Assembly: GCF_030867095.1 (NCBI RefSeq)
Contig: NC_081836.1
Span: forward strand, 30,702,338-30,766,337
From: Alligator mississippiensis
Taxonomy: Eukaryota > Chordata > Crocodylia > Alligatoridae
Direction of reading: 5' to 3'
DNA: 64,000 nt
Shown: piece by piece, positions 1-39,748 of the stretch
Layout of the letters: each line of letters starts with the position of its first letter
Position numbering within the stretch: position 1 is the first letter of the stretch
Position numbers and translations under genes: made by a program
The notes under the pieces: model-generated
Database searches by the model: none
Told to the model about the DNA's origin: nothing
What the model saw: only the letters and a program-made list of their open reading frames with translations

Positions 1-2185
1 CTGAAATTAAGTTATAGGTCTACAGCTGGCTTGACCTTTAGTGTGTGAACATGTGCATACATGCATGCTCTCTCTTGCTCTCCCCGCACCCCCTTCCAGA
101 CCTCGTTCATCTGCTTTATAGCTGTAGATTTGGATGCTTGCTACTTTACCTTATCTTCAGGGCATGTGTATGAGGGAGGGGAGAGCGGCTGAAACATAGT
201 TGAACTTTTCACTTCTCTTCTCTTAGGAGAACAAGGTGTCAAAGAGCTTGAAGGGCAGAGTATGACTTCAGCAAGCAGATCATACTGTATAGCATAGGTG
301 AGGAAGAAGAGTCCCCTGACACCTCTGTAGTGATAGCAGAAGTTCCTAATAGTATTATGACAATATTTAAAAATTTCAGACCCCAAACAACACAATTCTG
401 GTCCACATCAGTACTCAACTGCATTGTCTAGTCACTGTGATGGTAGCTGTTACCTGTGGTTGAGCTCTTAGGGAGGGAGGGAGGTTAAGTTAGAATAAGT
501 TTTCGTTCTTTTGGATGAATGTTTAGTGCAAGTTTAGTTAAGTGGTACGAGACAAAAATAAGGATGAATGTGAAATAGTACCGTATCCCAGTGACCTGAG
601 GGTTAGCTGGCAGCTTTTACTGGCCAGATACTAAGAATCTAGCAGCTAAGAATGGCTTGTGTGAATGCATTTTTTAATGGAAAGAAAATACTGCTGGGGA
701 CCTTGGGAGAGTGAAGGTCATGAATTTGGTACCCAGAGGATTGTAGAAGAGGTAGGAAATATTAATTCCAGCCTCCTCCTTCATATGACAGATTAATCCT
801 CTGGCAATGGCAGGCTGCAGTGTAGGTAGTCAGGGATGTGTGAGTGACCTTAGAGCAAAGTGCAGCATGTTTGTTAGCAGGTGGATACCTTTGTTGTTGT
901 TGGGCACACACCAATATCTGTTGACGCTTGAAATCTTGCAGCATGCTGAGCTGCTTGAGCAATAATTCCTTTGGCTTATGAGTCCTGTTGAATAGAGACA
1001 ATCAGTATGTAGTGCATTTTGTCTAAAACACAAGGCCCTAATGGAGGCGTTGTGGACCTTGGGAGAGTTGGAAAAGTGACCTGGTAAAGAGGATGGAATG
1101 TAGCTTGGCAAATGTGCTAACCCAAAAGGGGAGTTAAGGATATCCAAGCTTTGATGAAGGCCATATCTGCACTTGATAATCTCGCTTCCAGCTCCCTCCT
1201 CTGGATATCTGAGCAATATGATCACCTGAAAAAGCTGCCATCCCATTCAGACACAAGAAGCAGCAGAGTTGGTATGTGTCCTTAGAAGCCCGAACTATTT
1301 TAAGAGCAGGTGCTATTCCTAGCACTAGGACACACAACTATCTACAGCCAGAAATTCAAACATAGAGGCTGTGGACATGCAGACCTTCGTCTGCAGATGA
1401 GGAGTACAGTTTAGTTGCTCTTAAATTGGCAGACTTCATACTGTACAGGTTGCTGATTGAGCAGATCTCCTCTGTTGTTGGCTAGTTCCCATTGTTCAGC
1501 TGAAAGTACAAATGCTGTGTGCAACAAGTGTCCCCCCAGTCAGTCATGCATTTGCTGAAACCAGAATCCCATGAGTATCCTCTGAGGCTAGCCACGGAGG
1601 GAAGAGTGCCAAAGGAATCCAAAGTGATCTATGAGAAGATTCTTTGCCAGGCCAGATTGCTGCAGTGACTCCTGCCGTAGTCATAGGCTCCCTATATACT
1701 ACATGTACATGGGCCTGTTCGTGTAATCATTGTTTATTTACAGTAGTACAGCTGACACAGTAAGTTGTGGAGAGCTTTACTCTCCAAGGAGCTTGCAGTG
1801 GGGGCTGGGGTAGCGCAGGTGCTAAGGTACACGATTGACAGCTGAGGATCCAGTCAAGTTTTTTGCTCTTTTCCCCAGCACTCTTTTGACAAGAAATGCT
1901 AATTCAAAGGGGAAGGTATGCTCCTATTTCAGGAAGGAGTGAGATAATTGTTGAAACTGATCTTCAGCTTCCTGGCCTGGGGCTGGTTTAGTGATGATGA
2001 TTTTACAGTTGTGCACTGTGCTGTAAGTATACCTCTCCATTAACTCCTCTTCTCTCAGAGATAAGGGAAGGACTCCTACTGTGGAGGTAGGGGAACAGTT
2101 TATAACTGCTCTGTGACAAACCACTCCAGGCCTTCCTGAGCTGTCTATGGCTGAGCCTTTTTCCCCCTGTGTTTGTTTCACCTAG
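1..2185 (+). other. SEC14L5: SEC14L5 intron upstream of the first visible exon
   Basis: No coding exon was recognised here. The expected start peptide of this family (MVQ.YQSPVRVYKYPFELVMA-like) is not seen in any frame, so the first coding exon must lie further left. The stretch ends in a usable acceptor, TTTCACCTAG, before the exon at 2186. No clear repeat was identified. Confidence 0.7.
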
Positions 2186-30775
<28,590 letters not shown>

Positions 30776-31775
30776 CACAGCCTCTGCCTCTGCAGATTGC
30801 TGAGACTTTATACTTGGATTAGTTTGACTCCTCAATAGCTGGTCTGTTGACCAAAGAACCTGCAAGTGAATAGTCATTCACAAGACCACAAGTGGCTGCA
30901 GTCACAGAGAAGTTTCTGAGAGCTGTTTGAAACCTTTTGTCAGTAAGAGACTGACTTTTAAATCTGCAAACTGAATTCCGTAGCAGATGCCTGTTTATCA
31001 ATTTTATTTTAACAACTCTGTTTTGGGGTGATTATCAGTTTGCATGGATCTGTGTATTACTGAGATTTCAAGGGCTCTTTCCAATCAGTCCTATTTCTAC
31101 CCAAGGTAGAGGAGACTGATATTGCCTTATCTGTTATGACCGTAGACTAGATGAGTCATGTGTAGCAAAACTAGTCTAGTTTTTCTGGGTGCCTACTGTA
31201 CCGTTACACATGACCAGGTATGGTGGGTACTGGAGGAACAGGGATTGGAAACAAGTTGTAAATATCTTAATACAGTGTGGTATGTTTTGGGGATCACTTC
31301 CAAGCTAATCCAAACCTGAGACCTCTCGCAATGGAGTTGGATGATTATGGAGATGTTGCTAGGAGATACCTTTTTTAAAAATACAGTAAGACCCCAAAAT
31401 TGAAACAGTGTTTCCTGAAAAGCCCAAGCGGAGAACCTGCTTTTCTAGCAGGCAGCTTCTTTAAAGATAGACACTGTTTATTTTCTCTTTCCTCAGGTTT
31501 AAAAGCAATAATGAGTAGATCTCTGACCATCCCGCACAGTGGGAGGGAAGTGAGTCGCACTAAAAGGGCTAAGAAAAGCAATATTTTATTTCGTAAAGGC
31601 ACAAAGTTTTAGAGCAGCACCACAGGGGTTGCTTCTCAAAACCATGGGCTAACCTGGAGAAGAGAGGAACTCTCTTTTGTAAAGTGCGTTTGCGTATTTA
31701 AACACATATTTATTCAAATTATAGTCACTTGTTTAAACATTTTTAACTTATTTATAATTTCAGTGAGGCATTTAT

Positions 31776-31776
31776 A

Positions 31777-31809
<33 letters not shown>

Positions 31810-31862
31810 ATAGGTAGGTAATTTATTTATTTATTTATTTATTTACTTACTTATTTACTTAA
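31776..31862. repeat. Compound microsatellite (TA)n-(TATG)n-(TAGG)n-(TTTA)n
   Basis: Runs of TATATATA, then TATG units, then TAGG, then ATTTATTTATTTATTTATTT and ACTT units. In the sense strand of SEC14L5 the last part is a chain of overlapping ATTTA pentamers. Confidence 0.95.
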
Positions 31863-33429
31863 CCTAATTGATTGCCTTTTTAATGAGCTGAACTTCAGGG
31901 TTTTGGGGTTTTTTGCTTAAAAAGAGAACTACTGATCATCTTCAATCCTACAGCTCTTACTCCATTTCTAACCTTTGTGATTGCTGGGCATCTTGATGTA
32001 TAAGTGCTGTATTGATTGTACATGTAGCTGATGGTGAGCGCTGTCATCTCTTCTGTCACCGAGAGAGGGAGATGTGAGCAGGGACAAAACTTGTAAGGGG
32101 AAAATGCCTCTTAAAGATACGTAGAAAGTATCATTCACCACCAAATGGATGCATCACAAAGGGTAATACCTTTATAACTCATGTCAGAGAAATTAAGTGA
32201 CAGAAAAGTGTACCCATGTTCTTTCCTCAGATAATAAGAGATTAGAAAAAGCACTGTCAAACACCAAGCTGCTGCTGGGTGATATTTAAAACTAACAGAC
32301 ATACACAAAGTATTCTTGAGGCAGGAGTTCACTTTCCCCCTCAACCTGCCAGACCAGGTTAGGAGAGATCGGATGGATGGAGGCTGAGAGTAGATCCCTG
32401 ATGGTTCTCTGCATCTATTTTCTCTTCCCTCTGTCTACTGGTTTCTAAGCAAAAAGTAAAAACAACTTTGATTGATAATTGAATTGTGGTAAACAATTTA
32501 TGTAGACTGTATTTTTAAAGGGACCTAACATAGGAAGTTGAGTACCAACAGGCATTTTTCAACAGGAGTTGGGCACTTACCTTCCCTGTAGGCCTCCTTG
32601 AAGGTCTTAGCTATAACTTTTTAAACAATGAATCCAAGTACCATTTGGGTTGATTTAACTGGTAAAGGAAACTCCAGTAATCCCCTTCCCATCCCAGGAA
32701 GGTGTAACCCCTTCTAAATAGGAAAACATACTGGGGGGAATTTCCCAGGTAGTTTTCAATGCTTGTCACTGTCACTGTTGATCAGTGAGGAATTTGCATC
32801 TCTGTTGGGAGCTACAGTTTTAATGGGACTACTTAACAAGGTTCCAGGTTGATGCTAAGGAGGACAGAAAATATTGGCTTTGCTGTGGGAAACCACTGGA
32901 AATCAAATAGGAGTGTTGACCAAAGTTGCGTAAATTACAATCCTCTTTCTAAAATGATTCATCATCCTATTTATTCAGTTTATCCTATTATTATCCTATG
33001 TACTGCAGTTTACTTTGTCCTGTTAAGAATCTTTTCCACTTCACAGGGGAACGGTATGCCCTACCCTTCTCTAGCTGGTTAAAAGTTCTATATCTCTTAA
33101 TTTTTGATTGATGAGCCTACAGAAGCAAGTAAATTTGTGCACACTTGAATCCTCTCCTGAGAAATAGGAGCCGAAGGGTCTGATCTGTGGAACGTTGGCT
33201 CCTGTTGCCTTCTCCACATCGCGGGAAAGAGAAAAGTAAGATATCCTAGAAGTCAGCCTTCTGTTCACTGATGATCATGTCTGATGCTGCACTGTTTAAA
33301 CTTTGCTGTGTGAATTGTAGATGTGGAACAAAGTAAAACTCTTTGAACCTAAACTTACATTTAAAAAAATTGACATTACCCATGTTGGAAAATAAGGTGC
33401 ATGGTTTTATATTTCACAGCACGTTTTGT

Positions 33430-33830
33430 TGACTGGAGCGTGAGGTTGGAAGATAAATGTTCTGAGTTTTGTTCCTAGCTCCCCATCGCTCCCTGTAGAT
33501 CCTTTAGGTCAGAAACTTCCGAAGCGGCCTCCAGTTTTGGGTGACCATCTATTGCTGCTTTGAGGGACCAAGTTTTGATGGTGCTGAGCACCTTAATTAC
33601 CTGAGATCAACGCAGGTCTCACTGCTTAGCAGTCCTGAGGGAAATCAGGCTTGGGTAACCAGTTGGGCACTCGGATAAGGTTAGTAGATGTAAATTTGGA
33701 CCTTAACCTCTTATTTCAGCTAGTCCATTTGTAAAATGTGTCTAATACCTACCTCAGAGAGCTGTTGCGAGATGTACTGTTTTATAAAGTGTTCTGAGAG
33801 CCTGAAAGGAAAAATGCCATGTAGGGCAAG
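33430..33830 (+). repeat. MIR/CORE-SINE-like remnant
   Basis: The order of parts fits an old SINE: GACTGGAGCGTGAGGTTGGA, GAGTTTTGTTCCTAGCTCC, later CATTTGTAAAATGTGTCTAA, TACCTACCTCAGAGAGCTGT and AAAGTGTTCTGAGAGCC. The middle about 200 bp look unrelated, so it may be interrupted. Confidence 0.5.
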
Positions 33831-34098
33831 AACAGTATTATTCTGGCTATAATGGGGGGAGGAGGGGGAATATCTGGTCATAAGTAGTCACGTCCATTTC
33901 TGAAAATGTGTCCTAGTTTAGGATACACCAGATTTGGGGGCTTTTTATATATTAGGAAGAGCAGCATTATTAGCTTTGCAAACAGGCTGAGAGGGATTTC
34001 AGTCCAACTGGCCCTGATTGGCAGAGCAGTGAAGCAGCATTCGTGGATTCTTCCAGTCCATGTACCAAGAGAACTGAAATGTGTCTTCTGGGGCATAC

Positions 34099-34104
34099 AA
34101 TAAA
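34099..34104 (+). promoter_or_regulatory. Possible proximal poly(A) signal of SEC14L5
   Basis: AATAAA followed within 10-30 bases by GU-rich TGTTGTAGTCTGTGT. It would give a 3.3-kb 3' untranslated region. Confidence 0.4.
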
Positions 34105-35493
34105 GCACTGTTGTAGTCTGTGTCAGGGAGACTTAAGAGTAAATGCCCTTTCCTTATTTATCCTCTCTATGCATTTCTCAATATCAGTATTGTGGGAAGA
34201 GCAGGCCTGTTTGCACTATTACCCTAAGAACTTGCATACCTCGGTACCTTTCCCTAAAAAAATCAGCCTTCTGAAAATTGGGTTGTGTAGCTTAAGTGGG
34301 GAAGCTAATTTTCTGTGCTGGAATGGAGGAGGAATGAAATGCCCAAGTAAAAACTACACTGTTAACTCTTTGATAGCTGCTGTGGAATTGGCATTAGTTT
34401 TTGGCTGAGCAGCCAGGAGTTGAGAGGGTTAACGCTGTCACTTTTGCCTAAGCAGTGCCAGTCAGGGTTTAGCCGTGTAGTTGGGATCCCCTGCAGTCAG
34501 TATTCAGCCACGGCTCTGCCAAAATCATTTTCCCTTCATTCTGCCTTCCCCAAACACAGTGCATTTCGGGGCATGTGATATGCAGGGAAATACGGTACAT
34601 GGTTTGTCTGGAAAAATTCGGAGATGCAGATCTCTTTTGTCTTATTAGTGTTCACTGAATAATTTTCAAGCTCTGGCATGTTAGCTTGAACCATTCATTA
34701 TGTGTGTTGCTTCAGACCACACATGCTGCATCTACTCCCTAGTTAGGTAACTACAGGAAGAATTTTCCATCTACCATTCATTCTAAGGTTCATGAAATTT
34801 TGGAATTTCTCACCACCCAGGGATTGTTTAAATAATGGCTAAGGCCCCAGAACCAATAGTAAGCCTCACTTGGGGTTGAAGCTGGAAATAAATTAATGGA
34901 CCTTGGGCAACTCTGTAAAATTGGTAGCCCAGATATGCAGCCACACGATACCAAGACCAAGCCCTGCAGGGAAAGGATTTGTCAAGCTCTTTCTCTGTTT
35001 CAGAGTAATTTCTGGAACTGATATGTGACCTTTTGGCATGTTAATTCCACGAAAAATGAATGTAGGACCAAAATTGATTTGACAAGATGTAGTCAATGGT
35101 TTATAAGTACCTCCCCCCAATGGTTTATAAGTACTTTGCAATTGACTTCTCCCTTACCGACCAGTCTGAACCCAGACCTTTCATATAACACTTCAGGCCC
35201 CTTCCCTTTAAAATGCCTTGGAGATTTTGTTCCTCTGTTTAAAGAAGTTTTCACTCTGGGAACAGGATAGTGTCCTGTGTGTCAGCTTTCCCATTCCCAC
35301 TCCCTCCCCCAGTCTCCTGTGAAGGACCTAAGGAAGCCACCAAAAGGAATATAGTGAAAATAATTTCCTTGTCATCTGTCAGTCCTTTTCATTTCCCACT
35401 CTCTACAGCAGAGCAAACCATGTCTGTTGCTCTTGCTAACCTGGAATTTTAAGTTCCTTAGGTTCTAGTGGACTGCATGTTGATGGGTGTAGT

Positions 35494-36020
35494 ATGGTGA
35501 CCATATTTTTAAGGAAATCCGGGACACTGTTTCAAGTGAGGGTGGAGCAGCATGGTGTGCCAGTTAGCTGGAAGGGCAGACACTGCTGCTGCTGTGCGAA
35601 AGCAAGACAGGTGCAATAGAGCAGTGCCCAGCCAGCCCCTGCCTCCAGCCATTGCTCAGCAGGTGGGCCAAGCACATGCAGGTGGCGTGGCACCTGCTCC
35701 AGTCCACCTGCCTTGCTCCCACACAGCAGCAGTGGTGTTTGCCCGCCTGCCTGGCGCACCTGCTGGACTGTGCCCCATGCCCCTGTTCACCTGCCTCTGC
35801 CTGTGGCAGTGTTGCTGACTTGGGGAAATTGCAGGGGGACACCACTTTCCCTAAGGTGAGCTCTGCTGCCACACACTTGTGTGCAGCAGAGTTGGTAGAG
35901 AAAGATGAGATGATGTTAGCTGGACTATTCTGGGACTTGTGTTTCAATTTTCACCAACCGGCCAAGATACCAGGACAGCCTGCAAATCCAGGACTCTCCT
36001 GGCCAAATTGGGACATAGAC
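35494..36020. repeat. GACCATA-type interspersed repeat, copy 1
   Basis: Starts ATGGTGACCATATTTTTAAG GAAATCCGGGACAC and, about 500 bp on, has ATCCAGGACTCTCCTGGCC. Similar end motifs occur at 52001-52224. The inner part has CA-, GC-rich text with several CACCTGC words. Probably a non-autonomous DNA element; boundaries approximate. Confidence 0.45.
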
Positions 36021-37015
36021 AGCATACAAGAGGATTAAGCCAGTATTAGCCTCTGAAGATAGGGCAAGGCATGTTTTTGTTTTCTATTAACTTGATCTCT
36101 TCCGATCTTGAACAGGGTGATGGTACTAGACTGGATGAAGCTAATGGACTTACATCATTTGAACAGCTTTTCCTTTGCACTTAAAATTCAAAAGCACAGG
36201 TGTCAATTTTAATCAGTGGCCATTTGTTTTAAGAAGGGCTGGTCATGTCCTGTCATGTGGACTTGCTCACATATATGACTTTGCTGCTGAGCTGCAAAGT
36301 AATTTTAAACTGGTCATGTTCATTGCATTTAAAAGTGGTAGGTGGGAAATGGGCCCGAGCCTGCAAGTCCTGTCTACTGAACTCAGGTGCTATGTTCTCA
36401 CCATGTGTTGACATACCTGCAGCAGGAAGGTCACAGCGGTCCCTTCTTTCAAAAAAGCATTTAATTTCCTCCGAGTCCTTGTGCTAACAGTTTCTAAGCT
36501 GGGAGCTATTAATTGCAAAAAATGTAGATATTAAACTCTCTTCTTCAAAGTTTAAGACTGAAAGACTATATGAAGAGTGTTGCTGCTGCTGGTTTTGTTC
36601 TCCCAGAATGAATTTGTGAAAGTTCTTATAACCGTCCATAGAGCAGGTTAACTGTCGGCACTGACACAGGCCAAAGTGGTGTCATGACAGTGAATCTGTT
36701 TGAATGGCTTTGTAAGACTTACTTTCACACAGTTTGTCTGGAGAGAGTAAATGGGCATTATTATTTAGCAAACAAAGGTACTACCTTTCCCACTCACCTG
36801 GGAACCTTCTTTACTTTTTTTTTAATAAAAGGTTAAATTTTTGTCAAGGAGAAAAATCTTGTTTTGGGACCTCAGAGCACACTAATAAAATGCATGGTGC
36901 TTTATAACAAATTACTGGGCAGGAAATCTGATGCTAAAGGTACATTTAGTTATGGAAATTGTAAACTGGAGTTACAAGCTGTACATTTCTGCTCTCCATA
37001 TTTCTGTAACTTGCA

Positions 37016-37021
37016 AATAAA
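37016..37021 (+). promoter_or_regulatory. SEC14L5: Poly(A) signal of SEC14L5
   Basis: AATAAA, then after about 20 bases the GU-rich element TGGTTTGTTTGTTTT (about 37041-37055). This is the classic layout of a strong vertebrate polyadenylation site, and it faces the end of NAGPA. Confidence 0.7.
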
Positions 37022-37035
37022 GCCATCTCAAAAGA

Positions 37036-38890
37036 ACTTGCTGGTTTGTTTGTTTTAGCTAAGCACTGTGGTTATGCTGTCAAGAAACTTAATTATCTGA
37101 TGTTCTTATGATCTGAAGCGAGTAGAGTTTAATCTTACCATTTTATTAAACTTACTCTACTAGCAGCTGAGCTAAAACTAGATTTTTCTATAGTGCCACA
37201 GAACTGGCAGCCCTAATATATATATTAGGGCTGTCAAACCATTAAAAAATTTGATCATGATTAGTTGCACAATTAAAAAAATTAGTCCCAATTAATTGTG
37301 ATTTTAATCACACAGGTAAAAACTCATAATTATGTGCAGAAAACCTTGAAGTTATGCAAAAGTATGCAGGTATTTTGTATGGTTGGAGGGGGGTGGAATT
37401 TGTGAAGGTGTGGGGGGCTGTGTGTGGTGGGGGTTGGGGTTGGAGCCCGGGGAGCGGGGTTTCTTCATATCCTAGAAGGGTGTGGGGTACTGTGGCTTGG
37501 GAGTGAAGGGCAGACAGACATGCATACATACAGATGCACACACAAACACCACCCAGCAGGTAAGTGTGGGAGTTAAAGGGGTGGCAGGGGGGTAGATCAA
37601 GGCCCCCACAGTAAGGGAGGGAGTGGGGCAGGGGTGGGTCATGGGACAGAGCTGCAGACGGCTCGTCCAGGGGTGCAGTGGGGGGGGGTGGAGCTGCTCC
37701 TGCTGCTGTGTGCACTCCTGGGGGAGGGGGCATGTGCCCCCCAGATTTGTGCACAGGGTGGAGGTGGGCTGCCACTGTGTGCTGGGCTCTGCATCCTGCT
37801 GTCACTGTCCCGAGAGCTACATGATGGCAAGTTGTTGAAAGCCTAATATATATATACCAAAATGGCAGAGCACATCACAAGATCCTGTAGCATTTCTGGT
37901 TTTCCAAAGATTCTCAGTGGGGCGGAAAGGTCAGATGAAAGTCAGGGTTCCCTGCAAAAGAACCGTTTTTTCTTTGCATGAAATAAATTCCTATTTACTA
38001 AAAGTTCAAGTTTCAAACAGTCGCATAGGAAATAAGTTTTATTCAAGTCTTAAATCACCTTCTGAAAGTAAGAAATAGCAAAATAATTCAGACTGACCTC
38101 TTTAGGTGTAGCACAAAAATTCTGTGTTCTTTGCTTCTTTGAAGTTGCAATAAAAATCATCAAAGTGCATAAAAAATTGGAATATTTAGGCTCTGATGTA
38201 CTGTAACCCCATCTTGCAGCAATTAATGGCACATTAAAGGCTAATTATTTTCCTCAAGTGGAAGCAAGTTTTACATGGTTTTTTAAACAAACCCTCTCAT
38301 CTTAAACTCATTGGAGATAGTTGCAGAAGAATGGAGTGAAATCACATGTTCAGGGCCTGGCTCAGTTTGCACTACAGTTCTGTGTCAAAAGCAGTATCTA
38401 ACGCAATTGTTCCAACTATGGCATGGGGACATGACACTTTAGGCAACACATTCTTCACTTCCCCTGATGTAGCATGTGAGCAGGCTATGATGTTCTACAA
38501 CTACGGGGTCACTTCAGATTCTCAGAGCAGACTGGGCACTACACTTAGCAGACACTTAGAATGAAGAGAAGAGGAGTTATGATCCCCTGCTGGCTTTAGA
38601 TCTTGGGATTGATGCAAAAGATGTGTCCTGTTTAGGATTTGGTAAGATCCTGTTGTAAACATAATTCATCCATTGTTTCTGAAGATGTAGAGAGCCCTAC
38701 AAAGTGCCTGCTGGTATCAGACAATTTCTACCATTGGCAAAGAAAAAGCACTTCCCTCCCAAGCCAGAGGTGAGTATGCAATGCAGCGTACCTTTGCCTT
38801 GAACCCCTGGGTGTGCAATAACTGGCCAACAGGAAGAGCAGCTGGATTATACTGCATATTGCACTGAGAGCAACTTTTCTTTCTTTTTTT
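37036..38890. other. Spacer between convergent SEC14L5 and NAGPA
   Basis: Holds the hAT-type element at 37226-37845. The remaining 38000-38890 shows several AATAAA/TTTATT words and no gene. Confidence 0.6.
37226..37845. mobile_element. hAT-type non-autonomous element with GC-rich core
   Basis: The left end TAGGGCTGTCAAAC and the reverse complement of the right end TAGGCTTTCAAC are imperfect inverted repeats. The 8-bp flanks ATATATAT (37218-37225 and 37846-37853) are identical. The first 100 bp hold repeated ATTAAAAAATT and TTAATTGTGATT words; the rest is GC-rich and shares GGGGCATGTGCCCCCCAGAT, GGTGGGCTGCCACTGTG and GGAGGGAGTGGGGCAGGGG with the fold-back element at 9700-10620. No coding potential. 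Confidence 0.75.
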
Positions 38891-38910
38891 AAAAGCATTT
38901 TTACCAGTGT

Positions 38911-38916
38911 TTTATT
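38911..38916 (-). promoter_or_regulatory. NAGPA: Possible poly(A) signal of NAGPA
   Basis: TTTATT on the plus strand is AATAAA on the minus strand, about 560 bases after the NAGPA stop codon and the first such signal met. An ATTAAA overlaps it. The downstream GU-rich element is weak, so another signal at 38037-38042 is also possible. Confidence 0.45.
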
Positions 38917-39476
38917 TAATAAATCAGCATCAGCTTGACTGACAGAAGTAGCCTGCTGCCAGTTGCCATACCTGCAGAAAACCACCTTTAAAAAAAGGCT
39001 TTCAACTAACCTATAACAGCCAGGCACTTCTGGTGCAATATGCAATCCATACAATCACATGGAGAAGGGGCAACAGCAAGGAGAGAAGCTTTGGTAGAGA
39101 AGAACAGTCTCTGTCCAGCTTATCACCTGCCTGCCTCAGTGTCCCTCAGTTACTATAACGCATTTCTCTGATCTCCACCATCAAGTGGCAGTTGCTGCTG
39201 CATTCCTTTTTCTCAGTCGTGAGCAGGGAGACTTGAGGGTGGAGGTGGGAGAAAATGAGAGCTAGCAGCTTTCTGATCAGGAAAGGCAAGGAGGAAGGGC
39301 ATTACCTAGCTGAGGTATTCACAGGGTTGTGAGCAGCACGTCCTGTCCCTTCTTGCTGTCCTGAGTATCTCATCCGCTTTTCATTCCAGGCTTAAGCAGC
39401 CCTCAGACCATTATTCATGCTGAGAGACCGTACCATCTGTGGGACAAATAGCAGGAGTCTTTTCCTGCCCGTAACT

Positions 39477-39748
39477 CTAAAGGAGTGGTATGGCTTCTGG
39501 TTGGCTTTGATCCTGAGTGTCTTCCTCCTTGTATGTCTCACAAGAGGCAGGAGTGTATGTATGACTGGATTCTCCATTCATGTCCTTCAGCGGATAGTAC
39601 ATATAGTCACCACTTTCTTGTGTCTTCTCTGAGCTGCATTGGAAAACAAGTTTCAGGTATCCTACAGCACTGATCCCAAGAAGCAGAGCTAAGATAGAGG
39701 TGATAAAGATCCATGTTCTCCTGCCAAAGGGAAGAAGAGAGACCCAAG
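39477..39748 (-). CDS. NAGPA: NAGPA exon 10 (membrane span and cytoplasmic tail)
   Basis: Encodes WVSLLPFGRRTWIFITS then ILALLLGISAVGYLKLVF, a single hydrophobic span, followed by the tail with GDYMYYPLKDMNGESS and ending EAIPLL and TAG. The TTCTTAG acceptor at 39749 keeps frame. A nearer GGCAG (about 30 bases downstream) would shift the frame, so it is not used for this product. Confidence 0.92.

Larger units (their letters stand above)
30776..37035 (+). other. SEC14L5: Probable SEC14L5 3' untranslated region
   Basis: No further exon follows the stop. The region is open of other genes up to a strong poly(A) signal at 37016. It includes an AT-rich simple repeat with overlapping ATTTA words (31821-31850), an internal AATAAA at 34099, a MIR-like segment near 33430-33830 and a GACCATA-type element near 35494-36020. 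Whether the long form is used cannot be told from sequence alone. Confidence 0.6.

Noticed and set aside
1-2185. First coding exon of SEC14L5
   Set aside because: The expected start peptide was not found in any frame; it must lie outside the window.
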